Notes: generated by a model from the letters alone, not told the origin. A stretch of DNA of 64,000 bases from a virus (IMGVR_UViG_3300044977_000094:1-64000); one strand, 5' to 3'. Positions 22,754 to 30,957 are shown, counted from the stretch's first letter. Program-made: numbers and translations.

Positions 22754-23022
22754 GCGCGTTCTCCCAGGGTTGTGAGGGTGAGGTGCTGGGGTTCGGCGGG
22801 TGCGGTCGCACCGCAGTTCAGGCACTTGAAGCCGCCAGGAACTTCGACCGCGGCACGTACCGAGTGGCATGGCGTGCAGTCCCAGCGGGGCTCGACCGCT
22901 TGCCAGTCGGCGGGGACAGGCTCGGGGTCGAACCCGGCGTAAGCGATCTCCGGGCGGCGCCGGGTGAACGGCAGCAGGGCGGCGGCGAGGTCGAAGGCGA
23001 CCAACCAGCGCAGGCCGCTCAC
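22750..23022 (-). CDS. Small zinc-ribbon-like protein
   Basis: 90 aa, GTG 23022. Hydrophobic N-terminus (LRWLVAFDLAAALLPF) that may be membrane-associated, then CTPC and CLNC about 20 residues apart (zinc ribbon). Function unknown. Confidence 0.5.
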   Translation of the reverse strand: MSGLRWLVAFDLAAALLPFTRRRPEIAYAGFDPEPVPADWQAVEPRWDCTPCHSVRAAVEVPGGFKCLNCGATAPAEPQHLTLTTLGERA

Positions 23023-23489
23023 GGCGCACTCTCCTGCGCTGCATCCAGCAAGGCTTTGACGTCGGCGTCCACCGACACATTGGCCAGCCACAGTTCGGAC
23101 TGCAACGAGCGCACCTGGTCGGCAGCGGCAGCCGATCCCGACCGCAGCCCGTCGACGATGTGCTGGACCACGACCCGCCGCAGCACATCCGCATCCCCGT
23201 CGGTGGCCAGGACCCCCACGGCTTCCAGCGCCGCGCCCCGCTCCTCGGCCGCACCGCGGATGGTCAGGTCCCGGGCGGCCACGTCCCGCGCCAACGGGGC
23301 GATCCGGGCGTGGGCTTCGCGCAGCTTCATCTCGCTGTCGCGCTGCTGCTGATCGGCCGTGGCCTTTGCCCCGGCGAGGGCGTCGGAGCAGGAGACCAGT
23401 GCGCCGTGGTGCTCCTCCAGGCGGGCGCCGTAGACCTGCTTGTAGCCCACCAGCTCGGCCAGGTACGACTTCGAGACCCAGGCCATCAC
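23019..23489 (-). CDS. Coiled-coil protein
   Basis: 156 aa, starts GTG 23489 or ATG 23486. N-terminal WVSKSYLAELVGYKQVY, then a long helical/coiled-coil region to the C-terminus. Overlaps the 36-aa gene upstream. Function unknown. Confidence 0.5.
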   Translation of the reverse strand: MMAWVSKSYLAELVGYKQVYGARLEEHHGALVSCSDALAGAKATADQQQRDSEMKLREAHARIAPLARDVAARDLTIRGAAEERGAALEAVGVLATDGDADVLRRVVVQHIVDGLRSGSAAAADQVRSLQSELWLANVSVDADVKALLDAAQESAP

Positions 23490-23596
23490 CGGCCGCCCTT
23501 CCGGCCGCTGAGCAGCCGGTCGACCAGGCGCTCGGCGAGCCGCACCAGCAGACCCGGCTGCGGGTCACGGGCCGCACCGGTCTTGATCTCATTCAT
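23486..23596 (-). CDS. Very small basic protein
   Basis: 36 aa (ATG 23596, ends SGRKGGR). Amphipathic helix LLVRLAERLVDRLLS. Overlaps both neighbours, which supports translation. Function unknown. Confidence 0.4.
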   Translation of the reverse strand: MNEIKTGAARDPQPGLLVRLAERLVDRLLSGRKGGR

Positions 23597-23708
23597 GACG
23601 ATCACCCCTCGGGGGCTGGGAGTTGTGGGAGGCATAGACGGAGAAGCCGATCAAGGCGGCCGCGAAGAGCGCGAGCGTGGCCAGCGCGAAGACCTCGGTG
23701 AGAGTCAC
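23589..23708 (-). CDS. Very small membrane protein
   Basis: 39 aa, GTG 23708. One transmembrane helix (about 5-26, VFALATLALFAAALIGFSVY) with a short charged tail. Starts by overlap with the BRO gene stop. Function unknown. Confidence 0.45.
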   Translation of the reverse strand: MTLTEVFALATLALFAAALIGFSVYASHNSQPPRGDRHE

Positions 23709-24427
23709 GAAGCATCGCCCCGTCGGGTCCGCGGCAGCCGCAGGATGTCCGCGCCGGGCGTTGGCGGCCGCGACAGTGCCGGCTCCTCCGTGAACATCGC
23801 CGAGATCGGCAATGGCAGGGACATCTGCAAGTCCTGCTCGGCGGCCGCCAACTGGCGCCTGACCGTCACCGCGAACTTGATCAGCTGCGGGAGTACTGCG
23901 GCGTGGATCTCCCAGCGGTTGGCCAAAGGCCAGAACAGGTGCTCCCACTTGCGATGCGGCCGCAGCTCCTTCGTGAGGATGCCGCCCTTCGACAGCAGCT
24001 CCCGGAGCCCCGCCGTGTCCACGTCCAGGCCGTACTGAAGCCGGGCGATAGCCGCAGCCTGGTCCCATGAGACAGTGGTGGGTGGCTCGGCGGTGTACGT
24101 GCCGGTCTTCCGCAGTGCGGGCAGCACGGTGTGTGTCACCCACCGCTTGAAGTCCTTGGCCTGCCGCTTGCGGGAGCGGAACGTCAGGGCGTACAGGCCG
24201 GGCTCGTTGATGGTGGTCATCTGCTGGGGGCCGCCGGGGGTGTCGGTAGTAGCGACCCCCTTCTCGTCGTCGTCGAGCGCGGCGAGGGCGTCGGCGACGT
24301 TGCTGATGCCGAGTACGGCGCACACGTCGCGGGCGATCCACCAGGGCTCGCCGTCGATGGTGAGGGCCCGAACAGCGGTGTCGTTGAACGCGAACACCTG
24401 CACGTTCGGTCCGGTTGTGAGAGGCAT
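23705..24427 (-). CDS. BRO-N family antirepressor-like protein
   Basis: 240 aa. BRO-N domain at about residues 8-110 (IDGEPWWIARDVCAVLGISN, KGVATTDTPGGPQQMTTINE, VTHTVLPALRKTGTYTAE). The C-terminal half is helical and lacks KilAC; it may mediate oligomerisation. Differs from the left-arm BRO/KilAC protein outside the N-terminal domain. Probably acts against a repressor or as an early regulator. Confidence 0.8.
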   Translation of the reverse strand: MPLTTGPNVQVFAFNDTAVRALTIDGEPWWIARDVCAVLGISNVADALAALDDDEKGVATTDTPGGPQQMTTINEPGLYALTFRSRKRQAKDFKRWVTHTVLPALRKTGTYTAEPPTTVSWDQAAAIARLQYGLDVDTAGLRELLSKGGILTKELRPHRKWEHLFWPLANRWEIHAAVLPQLIKFAVTVRRQLAAAEQDLQMSLPLPISAMFTEEPALSRPPTPGADILRLPRTRRGDAS

Positions 24428-24472
24428 GGGTTCCCCCTTCGCGGGGAGGTGCTGGGTTGGTGGTGGATCTGC

Positions 24473-24502
24473 GGGGCCGCTCCCGGGTGGGGGAGCGGCC
24501 CC
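24473..24502 (-). terminator. 12-bp hairpin between ERF and BRO genes
   Basis: GGGGCCGCTCCC at 24473-24484 pairs perfectly with 24491-24502 across a 6-base loop, in the gap after the ERF gene on the minus strand. No U-run; it would reduce read-through from the recombination genes into the BRO gene. Confidence 0.55.
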
Positions 24503-24510
24503 AGGGGGCG

Positions 24511-25272
24511 TCAGGTGCCCGACTGCTGGGCGGCGGCGCGTTCCTTGCCGATCCGCACGACCATCGCGCCGATCTGCTCCTCGTCCCCGGTCTCATTGGT
24601 CACCAAAGCGGCCACCTGCCGGGTCTGCTGGAGCTCGTGATGGATCTGGCGCAGACGACCCACACTCGTACGCGGATTCGTGATCTCGTCCAGATAGCTC
24701 GCCGCCGCCCGGACCGGAGCCTCACCCCGCTCCAGGCGCTGGGAATCCGGATCGGGATCACTTGTCGGGGTCAGCCCCAAAGTCAGCAAGAGCGTTCGCA
24801 GCGCCACCGACTGCGCCTTCGTCGTGCTCTTATCCGCCGTATCCAGCGCCTCACCGCGGGTCTGTACCGTGAGCTTGTCGCCCTTCGGGCCGAGGATCTC
24901 CCACGTCGTCAAGACAGTGCACTCGCGCATCTTGCTGCCCGACTTGGTGGTCTTCTCGCCGTACTCCGCCTCCACCTTCACCGGCAGCACCGACACACCG
25001 TGCTTGATCGTCACCGGCCCGAAGACGTTGACGACAGTGTCGACGCCGCGGAAGTTGAAGCGCGTCCCGGACTGGTTGTACAGCTCGCCCTTGCCGATCG
25101 CCCGAATGTCGCGACGCACCCGCAGCCAAGCGAGGTGCACCGGCACCATGTCCGGGTCGCCATCCCCCGTCTCGTAGTTACTCAGGTCAATGCCGACCGC
25201 AGCCGGCTCCTCATACAGCGGCTCGCCCTGGTCACGCCCGGCCAGTGCAGCGGCTGTCTCAGCCAGTCCCAT
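24511..25272 (-). CDS. ERF-family single-strand annealing protein
   Basis: 253 aa. ERF core at about residues 45-175: AIGKGELYNQSGTRFNFRGV, VNVFGPVTIKHGVSVLP, TVLTTWEILGPKGDKLTVQT, STTKAQSVALRTLLLTLGL. The family anneals complementary strands and circularises or recombines phage DNA. Shares one base with the exonuclease gene upstream, the usual pairing of annealase and 5'-3' exonuclease. Confidence 0.88.
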   Translation of the reverse strand: MGLAETAAALAGRDQGEPLYEEPAAVGIDLSNYETGDGDPDMVPVHLAWLRVRRDIRAIGKGELYNQSGTRFNFRGVDTVVNVFGPVTIKHGVSVLPVKVEAEYGEKTTKSGSKMRECTVLTTWEILGPKGDKLTVQTRGEALDTADKSTTKAQSVALRTLLLTLGLTPTSDPDPDSQRLERGEAPVRAAASYLDEITNPRTSVGRLRQIHHELQQTRQVAALVTNETGDEEQIGAMVVRIGKERAAAQQSGT

Positions 25273-26318
25273 CAGGACTCCTCCCTCGTCGGCTTCAGCC
25301 GGTACGCCTTGTCGATGGACAGCTGCTCGAACGGCTTACGGGTGACGCACTCGCGGTACGCCTCCGGCCACCGCTCGGCCAACCGTTCGTAGTCCGTCGT
25401 CGCCCGCCCCGGCCGCGCCTCCAGCGAGTACGCCGGGTCGTTGTTCAGGAAGCAGTGCCGTGCTGTGCCCAGCAGGCGAAGCAGCTCGGCTTGGGCCAGC
25501 TCCTTCTTCTTGCGGGCCGCAGCCTCGGCGAGCCGGTTCTCCTCGTAGTTGAAGAGCGCCGCCAGAACGTCGTCGTTGTCGTCCAGGTGCACCACGCCCT
25601 CGGGTTCCGGGTTGAGGCGCCGGTACAGCGAGATCTCACGTGCACCATGCTCGGACGGCGGTGGCACAACTCGGGGAATGACGTAGGTGTCCCAGAAGCG
25701 GCGGCAGGCGGCCACGATGTCCCGCATCGTCGTCTCGTAATCCGCGCGGCGGATCACGCCCTGCCGGTACTCGTTGCCGCCGATCAGGACCGCGTAGTGG
25801 ACGTGGTCGTAGCCGGTGACGGCGAGCTGGAACAGGATCTGCGCGAGCACGTCGTCCGGGGCCCCGCCGTGCCACCGGCCACCCTTGAACGCCGACCGGC
25901 ACTTGATTTCCAGGGCGCACGTCTCGCACCTGGTTTCGGGCAGCGGGCACTCGGTGATGCGCCGGTCGAGCGTGGTCATCAGCACCGGGTCGTCCATGTG
26001 TGCGACCAGGCCAACCCGCTGGACGACGGACCGGTTCCGGCGCGCCCATTCGCGGGCGATGGGTTCCTCCAGCAGGGTGCCCCAGTGGGCGGCGTCGCCG
26101 GCCTGGTCATCGAGTTGGCCTGTTTTGTCGTAGTAGACGTGCCGCGGGCTGCCGAAGTCTTCGACGCCGAGGATCGCGGGCGCGTCGGATGCCCCGATGC
26201 CGCGCTTGCGGGCGGCGAGCCATGCGGAGCGCTCGGCGGAGGCAGGGAGGACGAGTCGGGCGGTCGGGGTGACGCGGCGGCCGGGGGAGGACGGCAGGGG
26301 AGGGGCGATCGTCGTCAC
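25272..26318 (-). CDS. YqaJ-type phage exonuclease
   Basis: 348 aa, GTG 26318. YqaJ/lambda-Exo fold: ARKRGIGASDAPAILGVEDF near the N-terminus, WGTLLEEPIAREWARRN, catalytic CALEIKCRSAF with ExK, and QILFQLAVTGYDHVHYAVLI. Contains a Cys pair (CETC) just before the ExK motif. Likely resects DNA ends for the ERF annealase. Confidence 0.88.
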   Translation of the reverse strand: MTTIAPPLPSSPGRRVTPTARLVLPASAERSAWLAARKRGIGASDAPAILGVEDFGSPRHVYYDKTGQLDDQAGDAAHWGTLLEEPIAREWARRNRSVVQRVGLVAHMDDPVLMTTLDRRITECPLPETRCETCALEIKCRSAFKGGRWHGGAPDDVLAQILFQLAVTGYDHVHYAVLIGGNEYRQGVIRRADYETTMRDIVAACRRFWDTYVIPRVVPPPSEHGAREISLYRRLNPEPEGVVHLDDNDDVLAALFNYEENRLAEAAARKKKELAQAELLRLLGTARHCFLNNDPAYSLEARPGRATTDYERLAERWPEAYRECVTRKPFEQLSIDKAYRLKPTREES

Positions 26319-26758
26319 CGGGCACCGCCTGCCTGCTGTGCCTTGCGCTCGATCCAGGCGCGCGCCGCGTCCTCGGTCTCGAACTGCGAGGACGACCTGC
26401 GACGGCCGTCGTGCCGGTACCGGACCCGCCACGTGCCTGCCTTCGTCGGCAGCGCCCGGACCTGGGTGATCCCGTCCTCCGGGCCGACCAGGGCCTTCAG
26501 CCGGGCGACCTCGGCCAGGAGCTGCGGCACTGCTGTGCGGGCGTCGAGGATGAACTCCAGGTCCGCCTCAGCCTGCTCGCCGACACCCGTGTCGAACGTG
26601 CCGACGCCCTGCATGTGCTCGCCGACCCAGTTGGCGACGAAGTCCGGCGGGTACGAGCTCGTCCCAGCCTCGCGAGCCGTATGCCACGGACCTGCGGTCG
26701 CCGCAGCCTCCAGGGCCGTGATCTCGGCGAGGCGGTCCTCGCTCAGCGGGGCCGTCAT
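26315..26758 (-). CDS. Conserved phage hypothetical protein
   Basis: 147 aa, ATG 26758. N-terminal AEITALEAAATAGPWHT and ADLEFILDARTAVPQLLAEV are typical of a small family in actinophages placed next to recombination genes. The C-terminal ~45 residues (GTWRVRYRHDGRRRSSSQFE) resemble the Arm DNA-binding fold of integrases. Function unknown. Confidence 0.55.
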   Translation of the reverse strand: MTAPLSEDRLAEITALEAAATAGPWHTAREAGTSSYPPDFVANWVGEHMQGVGTFDTGVGEQAEADLEFILDARTAVPQLLAEVARLKALVGPEDGITQVRALPTKAGTWRVRYRHDGRRRSSSQFETEDAARAWIERKAQQAGGAR

Positions 26759-26988
26759 TCGGCACCGCCGATCACGTCGACGTGCGTCAGGCTGATGCCG
26801 CCCGCGTAGCCCTCGACCGAGACCACCACGGCCCCATGGCCGAGCGTCCACGCCTCGGTGCGCGTCACCGTCACCAGCGCCCGGCCGAGACGACTGTCCG
26901 GGTAAGCGACCACCCGCGTGCCGACGGGGTACAGCGCGTTGAACTCCTTGGCCGTCACCGGCCGCCCATCACCGGTAGCAATAGTCAC
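26755..26988 (-). CDS. Small beta-rich protein
   Basis: 77 aa, ATGA overlap with the next gene. Beta-strand-rich (YPVGTRVVAYPDSRLGRALV), perhaps a small barrel. No family recognised. Confidence 0.5.
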   Translation of the reverse strand: MTIATGDGRPVTAKEFNALYPVGTRVVAYPDSRLGRALVTVTRTEAWTLGHGAVVVSVEGYAGGISLTHVDVIGGAE

Positions 26989-27202
26989 GGCGGTCCTTCC
27001 TCTCCTGCGCCCACAGCTCGACCGCAGCCACGCAGTCCAGGCACAGCCACATCTCGGACGGCTCGTGGAACTCGGTTTCGCACTCGTCGAAGACCTCCCG
27101 GCACTCGTCGCACTCGCGACGGAGGCAGGCGGCGTGCCGGGTCTGGACAGCGACGGCGTCGGCGCTCGGGGCCGGTGGGGCGAGCAGCAGGTCGGCGGTC
27201 AC
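26969..27202 (-). CDS. Small Cys-rich zinc-finger-like protein
   Basis: 77 aa. CLRRECDECREVFDEC and CLDC suggest a zinc finger. Overlaps the next gene by 20 bases. Function unknown. Confidence 0.5.
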   Translation of the reverse strand: MTADLLLAPPAPSADAVAVQTRHAACLRRECDECREVFDECETEFHEPSEMWLCLDCVAAVELWAQERKDRRDYCYR

Positions 27203-27639
27203 GACGCGACCGCCATCTGAGCCTCAACCGCCAGCCGCACCAGGCACGCCGACACCTCCAGGGCAGTCCGCGACGACACGTCGGTGAAGTCCGCCAAGTG
27301 CTCGATGTAGTCCGGGCGGCCGTCCGTCCACGGGGCCAGACCCCGCATGTGCAGCGACGCGAACTCCAGCGCCGCAGCCACCACCGGCACGTCCGGCACA
27401 TCCTCCGGCCGCTCGGGGTCCTCGCCGCACGCGATCCGAATCGCCCCGACCATGTCCACCGGCCGGAACTGCGGGTCACTCGCATGCAGGACACCGTGCG
27501 CGTCCGGGACCGCCGGCGGCGCCACGAACTGGCCCTTCGCCAGGCCGTTCCGCTCGATCACATCCGCGGCGACACGGAAGACCGTCGCCAGGTCGATGGT
27601 GGTTCTCGGTTCAGGTGCCAAGATGGTCACGTCGACCAC
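27199..27639 (-). CDS. Hypothetical protein
   Basis: 146 aa, helical, with ATVFRVAADVIERNGLAKG and VVAAALEFASLHMRGLAPW. Similar proteins (a six-helix body with W-T-D/G turn) occur beside recombination genes in actinophages. Function unknown. 81 bases separate it from the excisionase-like gene. Confidence 0.5.
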   Translation of the reverse strand: MVDVTILAPEPRTTIDLATVFRVAADVIERNGLAKGQFVAPPAVPDAHGVLHASDPQFRPVDMVGAIRIACGEDPERPEDVPDVPVVAAALEFASLHMRGLAPWTDGRPDYIEHLADFTDVSSRTALEVSACLVRLAVEAQMAVAS

Positions 27640-27720
27640 CCTTCTCTTGAGATGAATTGGTGCGGGTGGGAGGCAGGCCGTCGGTTCGGGGGTGCGACCC
27701 CGGGCTGGCGGCCGTTGTTT

Positions 27721-27966
27721 TCAGGCCGCGACGCGCTTTGCCTTGACCTCGCACCGCTCGCTGTACTCGCGGATGTGGCGCGGCAGGAACTTGTACGAGC
27801 CGGCGATGACCGTGTAGCCGATCTCGTTGCGCTTGACGAGGCCGAACAGGTAGTTCGGGGAGACGCCCAGCAGCTTGGCGGTCTGTGCGCGGCTGAAGTG
27901 TTGGAGCTCGGCGGCGCTCTCCGCGTCCGGGCCCGGGGGGCTCTTCTTCGTGCGAGGCGCGGTCAC
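27721..27966 (-). CDS. Excisionase-like HTH_17 protein
   Basis: 81 aa, GTG 27966. Winged helix of the MerR/Xis type: FSRAQTAKLLGVSPNYLFGL, then VIAGSYKFLPRHIREY. The size and fold fit recombination directionality factors, and it lies 1.3 kb from integrase behind the Cro-like gene. A plain regulator is the alternative. Confidence 0.65.
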   Translation of the reverse strand: MTAPRTKKSPPGPDAESAAELQHFSRAQTAKLLGVSPNYLFGLVKRNEIGYTVIAGSYKFLPRHIREYSERCEVKAKRVAA

Positions 27967-28169
27967 GACTGTTCCTCTCGATTGATGGCGGCGACGGGCA
28001 CATCCATGGCCCTGGCTATGGCGCGGAGCTGGTCTTCCGTCGCCCCGCGCTCTCCGCGTTCGAGGCGGGAGAGGAAGCTCCGGTCTAGTCCGGTGCGCTG
28101 TTCTACCACGCGAATGCCTAGTTTCAGTGCCGTTCGCAGGGCCCTGATGGCCGTTCCGTTCGGTGTCAC
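27963..28169 (-). CDS. Cro-like XRE regulator
   Basis: 68 aa; almost entirely an XRE helix-turn-helix (LRTALKLGIRVVEQRTGLDR, SFLSRLERGERGATEDQLRA). Divergent from the larger repressor at 28395, the arrangement of a cro/cI switch. First gene of the replication/recombination operon, GTGA overlap with the Xis-like gene. Confidence 0.75.
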   Translation of the reverse strand: MTPNGTAIRALRTALKLGIRVVEQRTGLDRSFLSRLERGERGATEDQLRAIARAMDVPVAAINREEQS

Positions 28170-28394
28170 AGAGCAAATGTAGGCTCACGCGATGCCGCGC
28201 GCAAGGCTTCTCGCGACATGGGTGCACTGTTTCAGTGCATCTGATGCATACCGCATGGTCATGACATACGTGTAGGTGCTCCCAATGACCCCTGTTCTGC
28301 CACCACGGGGCCCTCTAAGAGAGCATTAGGGGCTGGTCAAAAGGCTCAAAGGGGCTCTTCTTGGTTGCGCTGTCATGAGGCATGATGTGGAGCC
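28170..28394. promoter_or_regulatory. Immunity control region between Cro-like gene and repressor
   Basis: 225 bases between divergent regulator genes and noticeably AT-richer. Contains the 17-bp palindrome TGCACTGTTTCAGTGCA (28223-28239), GTCATGAC at 28258-28265, and a copy of the left-edge motif TGATGTGGAG near 28383. No single -10/-35 pair stands out. Likely holds both early promoters and operators. Confidence 0.65.
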
Positions 28395-28898
28395 ATGGAA
28401 CAAGACTGGGGACGTCTGGGTGCGGCGCTGTCCGCCGCCCGGAAGAGCCTGGGCGTCACGCAGGTCGCGATGGCCGAGAAGATCGGCATCACGCGCGGAC
28501 CCCTCCAGGCCATCGAGCGCGGCGAATCCAAGCGCCTCACAAACACGATCGCCGCATACGCCCGGGCGGTCGGCTGGGCCGACGGGTCCGCCGAAGCAGT
28601 ACTCGCCGGCGGTGACCCCGCGCGAGAGCCGGAGGCATTGCCCGCCAGTCCGACCGAAAACGCCGCACCCGCGTACGCCAAAGGAATGCCCCAGCGCGTT
28701 GTCATGGAACTGACCGACGGCGCCGTGCTCGATACAGACGTAATTGACCTGACCTCATCAGGCTCAAGCACCCCGCTGGTACTCGTCGCCAAGGCCCTCC
28801 CTGACGATGCCTCCGACCAGGACAAGCGCGAGATTCTACTGCGCTGGGCCCGCATTCAGAGGCGGGTCCGGGAAATCGTCAACGAGGAACTTCAGTGA
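28395..28898 (+). CDS. Probable immunity repressor, XRE family
   Basis: 167 aa. N-terminal XRE helix-turn-helix at about 8-62 (LGVTQVAMAEKIGITRGPLQ, AIERGESKRLTNTIAAYARA). A variable linker leads to a C-terminal helical part (QDKREILLRWARIQRRVREI). No peptidase S24 domain, so cleavage by RecA-type induction is not expected. Release by antirepressor would fit the two BRO proteins. Confidence 0.7.
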   Translation: MEQDWGRLGAALSAARKSLGVTQVAMAEKIGITRGPLQAIERGESKRLTNTIAAYARAVGWADGSAEAVLAGGDPAREPEALPASPTENAAPAYAKGMPQRVVMELTDGAVLDTDVIDLTSSGSSTPLVLVAKALPDDASDQDKREILLRWARIQRRVREIVNEELQ

Positions 28899-29026
28899 CT
28901 GACTGCCTCGATCGCCGCTTGCTAACCTTTGCTTGAACCCTCTACACAACCTGCACACGGGTGTGGTTCTATCTTCTCCTACCTGCGAGGGTGGCAGCTC
29001 TGCCAGGTAAGGGGGTGTGTGCGTTG

Positions 29027-29245
29027 ATGCGCGCACACGTGGAGGTCGTCCCGTCACTTCCCTGTGGCGGCGAGGTTCTGCACGACGAGGAGAGTGGTCT
29101 CGGGTTGGTCGTCTGGGTGACCGACAGTCACATCACAGCACCACAAGCCGCTGTACTCGAAGACGAGATCAACCGCAAGGCACAGGATCGTGGGCGCCAG
29201 TTGACGGTTGCTGAGGTACTTGAGCTCCTGCCGTTCGTGGCCTGA
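29027..29245 (+). CDS. Small hypothetical protein between repressor and integrase
   Basis: 72 aa from ATG 29027, with AAGGGGG about 11 bases upstream (a TTG at 29024 gives better spacing). N-terminus VEVVPSLPCGGEVLHDEESG, C-terminal helix AQDRGRQLTVAEVLELLPFV. No family recognised. Confidence 0.5.
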   Translation: MRAHVEVVPSLPCGGEVLHDEESGLGLVVWVTDSHITAPQAAVLEDEINRKAQDRGRQLTVAEVLELLPFVA

Positions 29246-29259
29246 CCTAGAACCGCCCG

Positions 29260-29285
29260 GGGCGCGGCGCGGCCGCGCCGCGCCC
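29260..29285. terminator. 26-bp perfect palindrome before integrase
   Basis: A gapless self-complementary GC sequence centred on GCGGCCGC, 15 bases after the small gene and 27 before the integrase start. As RNA it would form a strong hairpin that limits transcription from the repressor side into integrase, or hides the integrase ribosome site. Confidence 0.55.
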
Positions 29286-29311
29286 ACCCGGGGCGTCCAA
29301 AGGAGAGACCG

Positions 29312-30550
29312 TTGGCGTCAGCCCACAAGCGCGACAACTACTGGCGCGGCAAGTACAAGAACGACAAGGGCGTCTGGGACTGGGTCAGCCGGAACGAGGC
29401 CGGCGAGCGCTTCCGCACCAAGACGGCAGCCAAGGCGTACGCCACGAGCCTCGAAGAGAAAGCCAAGAACGGCCACTTCGTCAACCCCAAGAAGGGGCGC
29501 ACGACGTTCGCCGAATGGACAGAGACGTGGCTCGACGCCCTGGACGTAGACGAGGGAAGCGAGCGCAGCTACCGCAGCCGCCTGAACTCCGTGATCACTC
29601 CGGAGTGGGGCAACGTCGAACTCGCCCAGATCACCAACGTCGCCTACAGGGCCTGGGAGAAGAGACTCAACCAGACCTACAAACCCAACACCGTCTCGGG
29701 CTTGGTCAGCCTCTTCCGTACCATCCTCGATGATGCCGTTGTATCCAAGCTGCTCGCCGAGAACCCCGTCCCCACGCGCAAAGCCGCACGACGCGGCCGC
29801 TTCCGCGGGAACCAGAAGCAAGAGGACAAGGTCATTGCCACGCCACGGCAGGCCCTGCTGGTAGCCCAGAACGCCCTCCAGTTGCGCGGGCTCAGCTTCT
29901 ATGTCCAGGTGCTCACGCACGCCTACGCCGGCATGCGGATCGGAGAGGTGGCCGGCCTCCGGCGCGGGGACCTGATCCTCGACGACGCGCCCCAGGGCAA
30001 CAGGATCCTGCTCAGGACGCAGAGCCAGTACCGGGGAGGCAGGCCCACTCTTCTGGCCCCCAAGTACATGAGCACCCGGGATCTGATCCTGCCGCCGTTC
30101 CTGACCGTCCTGTTTCGCCAGCTCCTCGCCTCACACGGCCAGGATCTCGTCTTCACCGCGCCGAAGGGCGGCAGAGTCCTTACAGGGGGCGAGTTCTACA
30201 GCGAGTCCTGGGATCCGATCGTCAACGGAACTCCCCCGCGCCCCAGCAGTCGCGGTCATGCCGCACGCGCCGGCCTGCGACCGGTGATCGGCGTCGAGAA
30301 CATGGTGCCGCACGGGCTCCGCCACTCGATGAAGGTGTGGCTGGACGAGCTCGGGATGCCGCGGATCGTGGTGGAGGAGCGGATGGGTCACGTTATCCAG
30401 GGCAGCGAGGGGGCGTACTCGCACACTACGCTGAAGATGGAGTTGGCCCTCGCGGACGCACTTCAGCGATTGTGGGAAGAGGCTCACGAGGAGGTCGGCG
30501 GAGACTGGGAGTATGGGCCCATCCCAGAGCCGGATGTCCCCGCAGTGTGA
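29312..30550 (+). CDS. int: Tyrosine site-specific integrase
   Basis: 412 aa; TTG start with AAAGGAGAGACCG upstream. N-terminal AP2-like arm-binding part (about 5-60, DNYWRGKYKNDKGVWDWVSR), core-binding SAM-like domain (about 65-155), catalytic domain (about 175-390). Catalytic residues visible: R209 (YAGMRIGEVAG), K251 (APKYMSTRD), H334-x-x-R337 (HGLRH), H360 (MGH) and nucleophile Y369 (GAYSH). Catalyses integration at the attP that follows directly. Confidence 0.95.
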   Translation: MASAHKRDNYWRGKYKNDKGVWDWVSRNEAGERFRTKTAAKAYATSLEEKAKNGHFVNPKKGRTTFAEWTETWLDALDVDEGSERSYRSRLNSVITPEWGNVELAQITNVAYRAWEKRLNQTYKPNTVSGLVSLFRTILDDAVVSKLLAENPVPTRKAARRGRFRGNQKQEDKVIATPRQALLVAQNALQLRGLSFYVQVLTHAYAGMRIGEVAGLRRGDLILDDAPQGNRILLRTQSQYRGGRPTLLAPKYMSTRDLILPPFLTVLFRQLLASHGQDLVFTAPKGGRVLTGGEFYSESWDPIVNGTPPRPSSRGHAARAGLRPVIGVENMVPHGLRHSMKVWLDELGMPRIVVEERMGHVIQGSEGAYSHTTLKMELALADALQRLWEEAHEEVGGDWEYGPIPEPDVPAV

Positions 30551-30564
30551 CCTGTCTTCTTGAT

Positions 30565-30881
30565 TGTCCCTCACATGTCCCAGTTGATCTTCGTTTGAGC
30601 GCATCTGCCGTCGGCCGCCCGGGTGAAAGTCTGGAGCCCCCAGGGTCTGGACCTGCGGGTTTGGCCTTGGGGGGAGTTGCCCCTGGAGCGCTCTGGCGCC
30701 TTGCTAGGGTGAGAAGCCACGTACATCATGCAGATCTTCGAAGGCACCAACCAGATCCAGCGCATGGTGATTTCGCGTGGCCTAAGCCGCAGGTGAGGCG
30801 GGTACCCGAAGCATTTTTCGTACCGCCGGGGACATGTTTCGTACCACTGCGTGAACCATGATCATGTCCCCTCCATGTCCC
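30565..30881. other. attP: Predicted attP: host-gene core with flanking arm-type repeats
   Basis: Core: the 3' end of an acyl-CoA dehydrogenase gene (30722-30796). Left arm: TGTCCC at 30565 and 30576. Right arm: TGTCCC at 30865 and 30876, the same 11-bp spacing and exactly 300 bp from the left pair. Additional TTTCGTACC direct repeats lie at 30816 and 30837, and an inverted GGGACATG at 30829. Position right after int, homology to a host 3' end, and paired arm repeats are the hallmarks of a lambda-type attP. Confidence 0.75.
30722..30796 (+). pseudogene. 3' end of an acyl-CoA dehydrogenase gene (attachment core)
   Basis: The frame reads YIMQIFEGTNQIQRMVISRG and then LSRR plus a stop at 30796. 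This is the signature C-terminus of acyl-CoA dehydrogenases (xQIFEGTxQIQRxVIAR). No start or upstream domain exists, so it is not a gene here. Integration into the host gene would swap this tail in and keep the host protein intact. Confidence 0.8.
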
Positions 30882-30923
30882 GCAATCCGCACCTCGTCAC
30901 TGGTTGCTCCTGCGCGATAACAG

Positions 30924-30957
30924 TCAGCCCCCCTCTGGCGTCCCAAAGGGGGGCTGA
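30924..30957. terminator. Hairpin downstream of attP
   Basis: TCAGCCCCCCT (30924-30934) pairs with AGGGGGGCTGA (30947-30957), 11 bp with a 12-base loop. It would stop transcription out of the attachment region, and in a lysogen transcription from the host dehydrogenase gene. Confidence 0.6.

Noticed and set aside
28395-28898. LexA/cI-type self-cleaving repressor
   Set aside because: No S24 peptidase Ser/Lys motifs; the C-terminal part is too short and helical.
30722-30796. Functional acyl-CoA dehydrogenase gene
   Set aside because: Only the last ~24 codons exist, with no start or upstream domain; explained by the attachment site.
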